A DNA stretch of 6,330 bases, from positions 1 to 6,330 of the forward strand of contig PMJE01000071.1 of the NCBI GenBank assembly GCA_003157315.1, in the 5' to 3' direction. The translations under genes and the position numbers were made by a program. The notes beneath the pieces were generated by a model, which saw nothing but the letters and a program-made list of their open reading frames with translations, made no database searches and was not told where the DNA came from. Origin of the DNA: Myxococcales bacterium (GTDB lineage: Bacteria > Myxococcota > Polyangia > Fen-1088). This document shows positions 6,287-6,330 of this stretch, one piece after another (position 1 is the stretch's first letter; every line of letters starts with the position of its first letter).

Positions 6287-6330
6287 TTTCTGCGTCAGAG
6301 AACCCTCCCGCCATGGGCCGGCACGCCCAC

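Larger units (their letters stand above)
6172..6330 (-). other. Noncoding leader of the operon
   Basis: No convincing gene is seen on either strand in these 159 bases. All three minus-strand frames entering from the right edge stop inside the region (for example TGA at 6297-6295), so the C-terminus of another upstream gene could be present but cannot be identified. The stretch contains a weak promoter candidate and a short dyad. Confidence 0.5.

Noticed and set aside
6255..6300. tRNA-like 3' end (TTCGAA loop and CACCA on the minus strand) suggesting an integration site
   Set aside because: The T-arm stem cannot be paired in tRNA register around the TTCGAA, and no acceptor, D or anticodon arms are found upstream.
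1..6330. CRISPR array or tandem repeat array
   Set aside because: No regularly spaced repeats were seen anywhere in the window.

Overview
The window holds a two-gene leftward (minus-strand) operon that looks like an anti-phage or stress-sensing module, split by an insertion sequence. Base composition is moderately GC-rich. The IS1634-type transposase and the DUF4062-NTPase architecture are both common in Pseudomonadota, but nothing here fixes the genus. The gene content (defence-type NTPase plus IS) suggests an accessory region or genomic island.

Layout, right to left in the direction of transcription. Positions 6172-6330 are noncoding leader DNA with a weak promoter candidate and a short dyad. 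Positions 6171-2317 encode a 1284-residue protein: an N-terminal DUF4062 (TIR-like) domain, a central STAND-type P-loop NTPase with clear Walker A and B motifs, then about 800 residues of helical-repeat-like sequence with no recognisable domain. Positions 2307-453 are a complete 1855-bp IS1634-family element. It has 22-bp imperfect terminal inverted repeats, a flanking CTAG duplication and an intact 536-residue DDE transposase, also on the minus strand. From 452 to the left edge there is an uninterrupted minus-strand reading frame of 150 codons, which I read as the remainder of a second operon gene.

The main new observation comes from removing the IS and one CTAG copy in silico. The left-hand frame then joins directly to a GTG codon at 2320-2318 that overlaps the TGA stop of the NTPase gene as GTGA, a classic translational-coupling junction, with a purine-rich ribosome-binding sequence just upstream. 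The IS therefore appears to have landed about four codons into a translationally coupled partner gene of the DUF4062-NTPase. The partner is of unknown function and runs off the window. The NTPase gene itself is left intact up to its own stop, 6 bp from the duplicated target. So this looks like a two-component system whose second component is inactivated, or at least separated from its start, in this strain.
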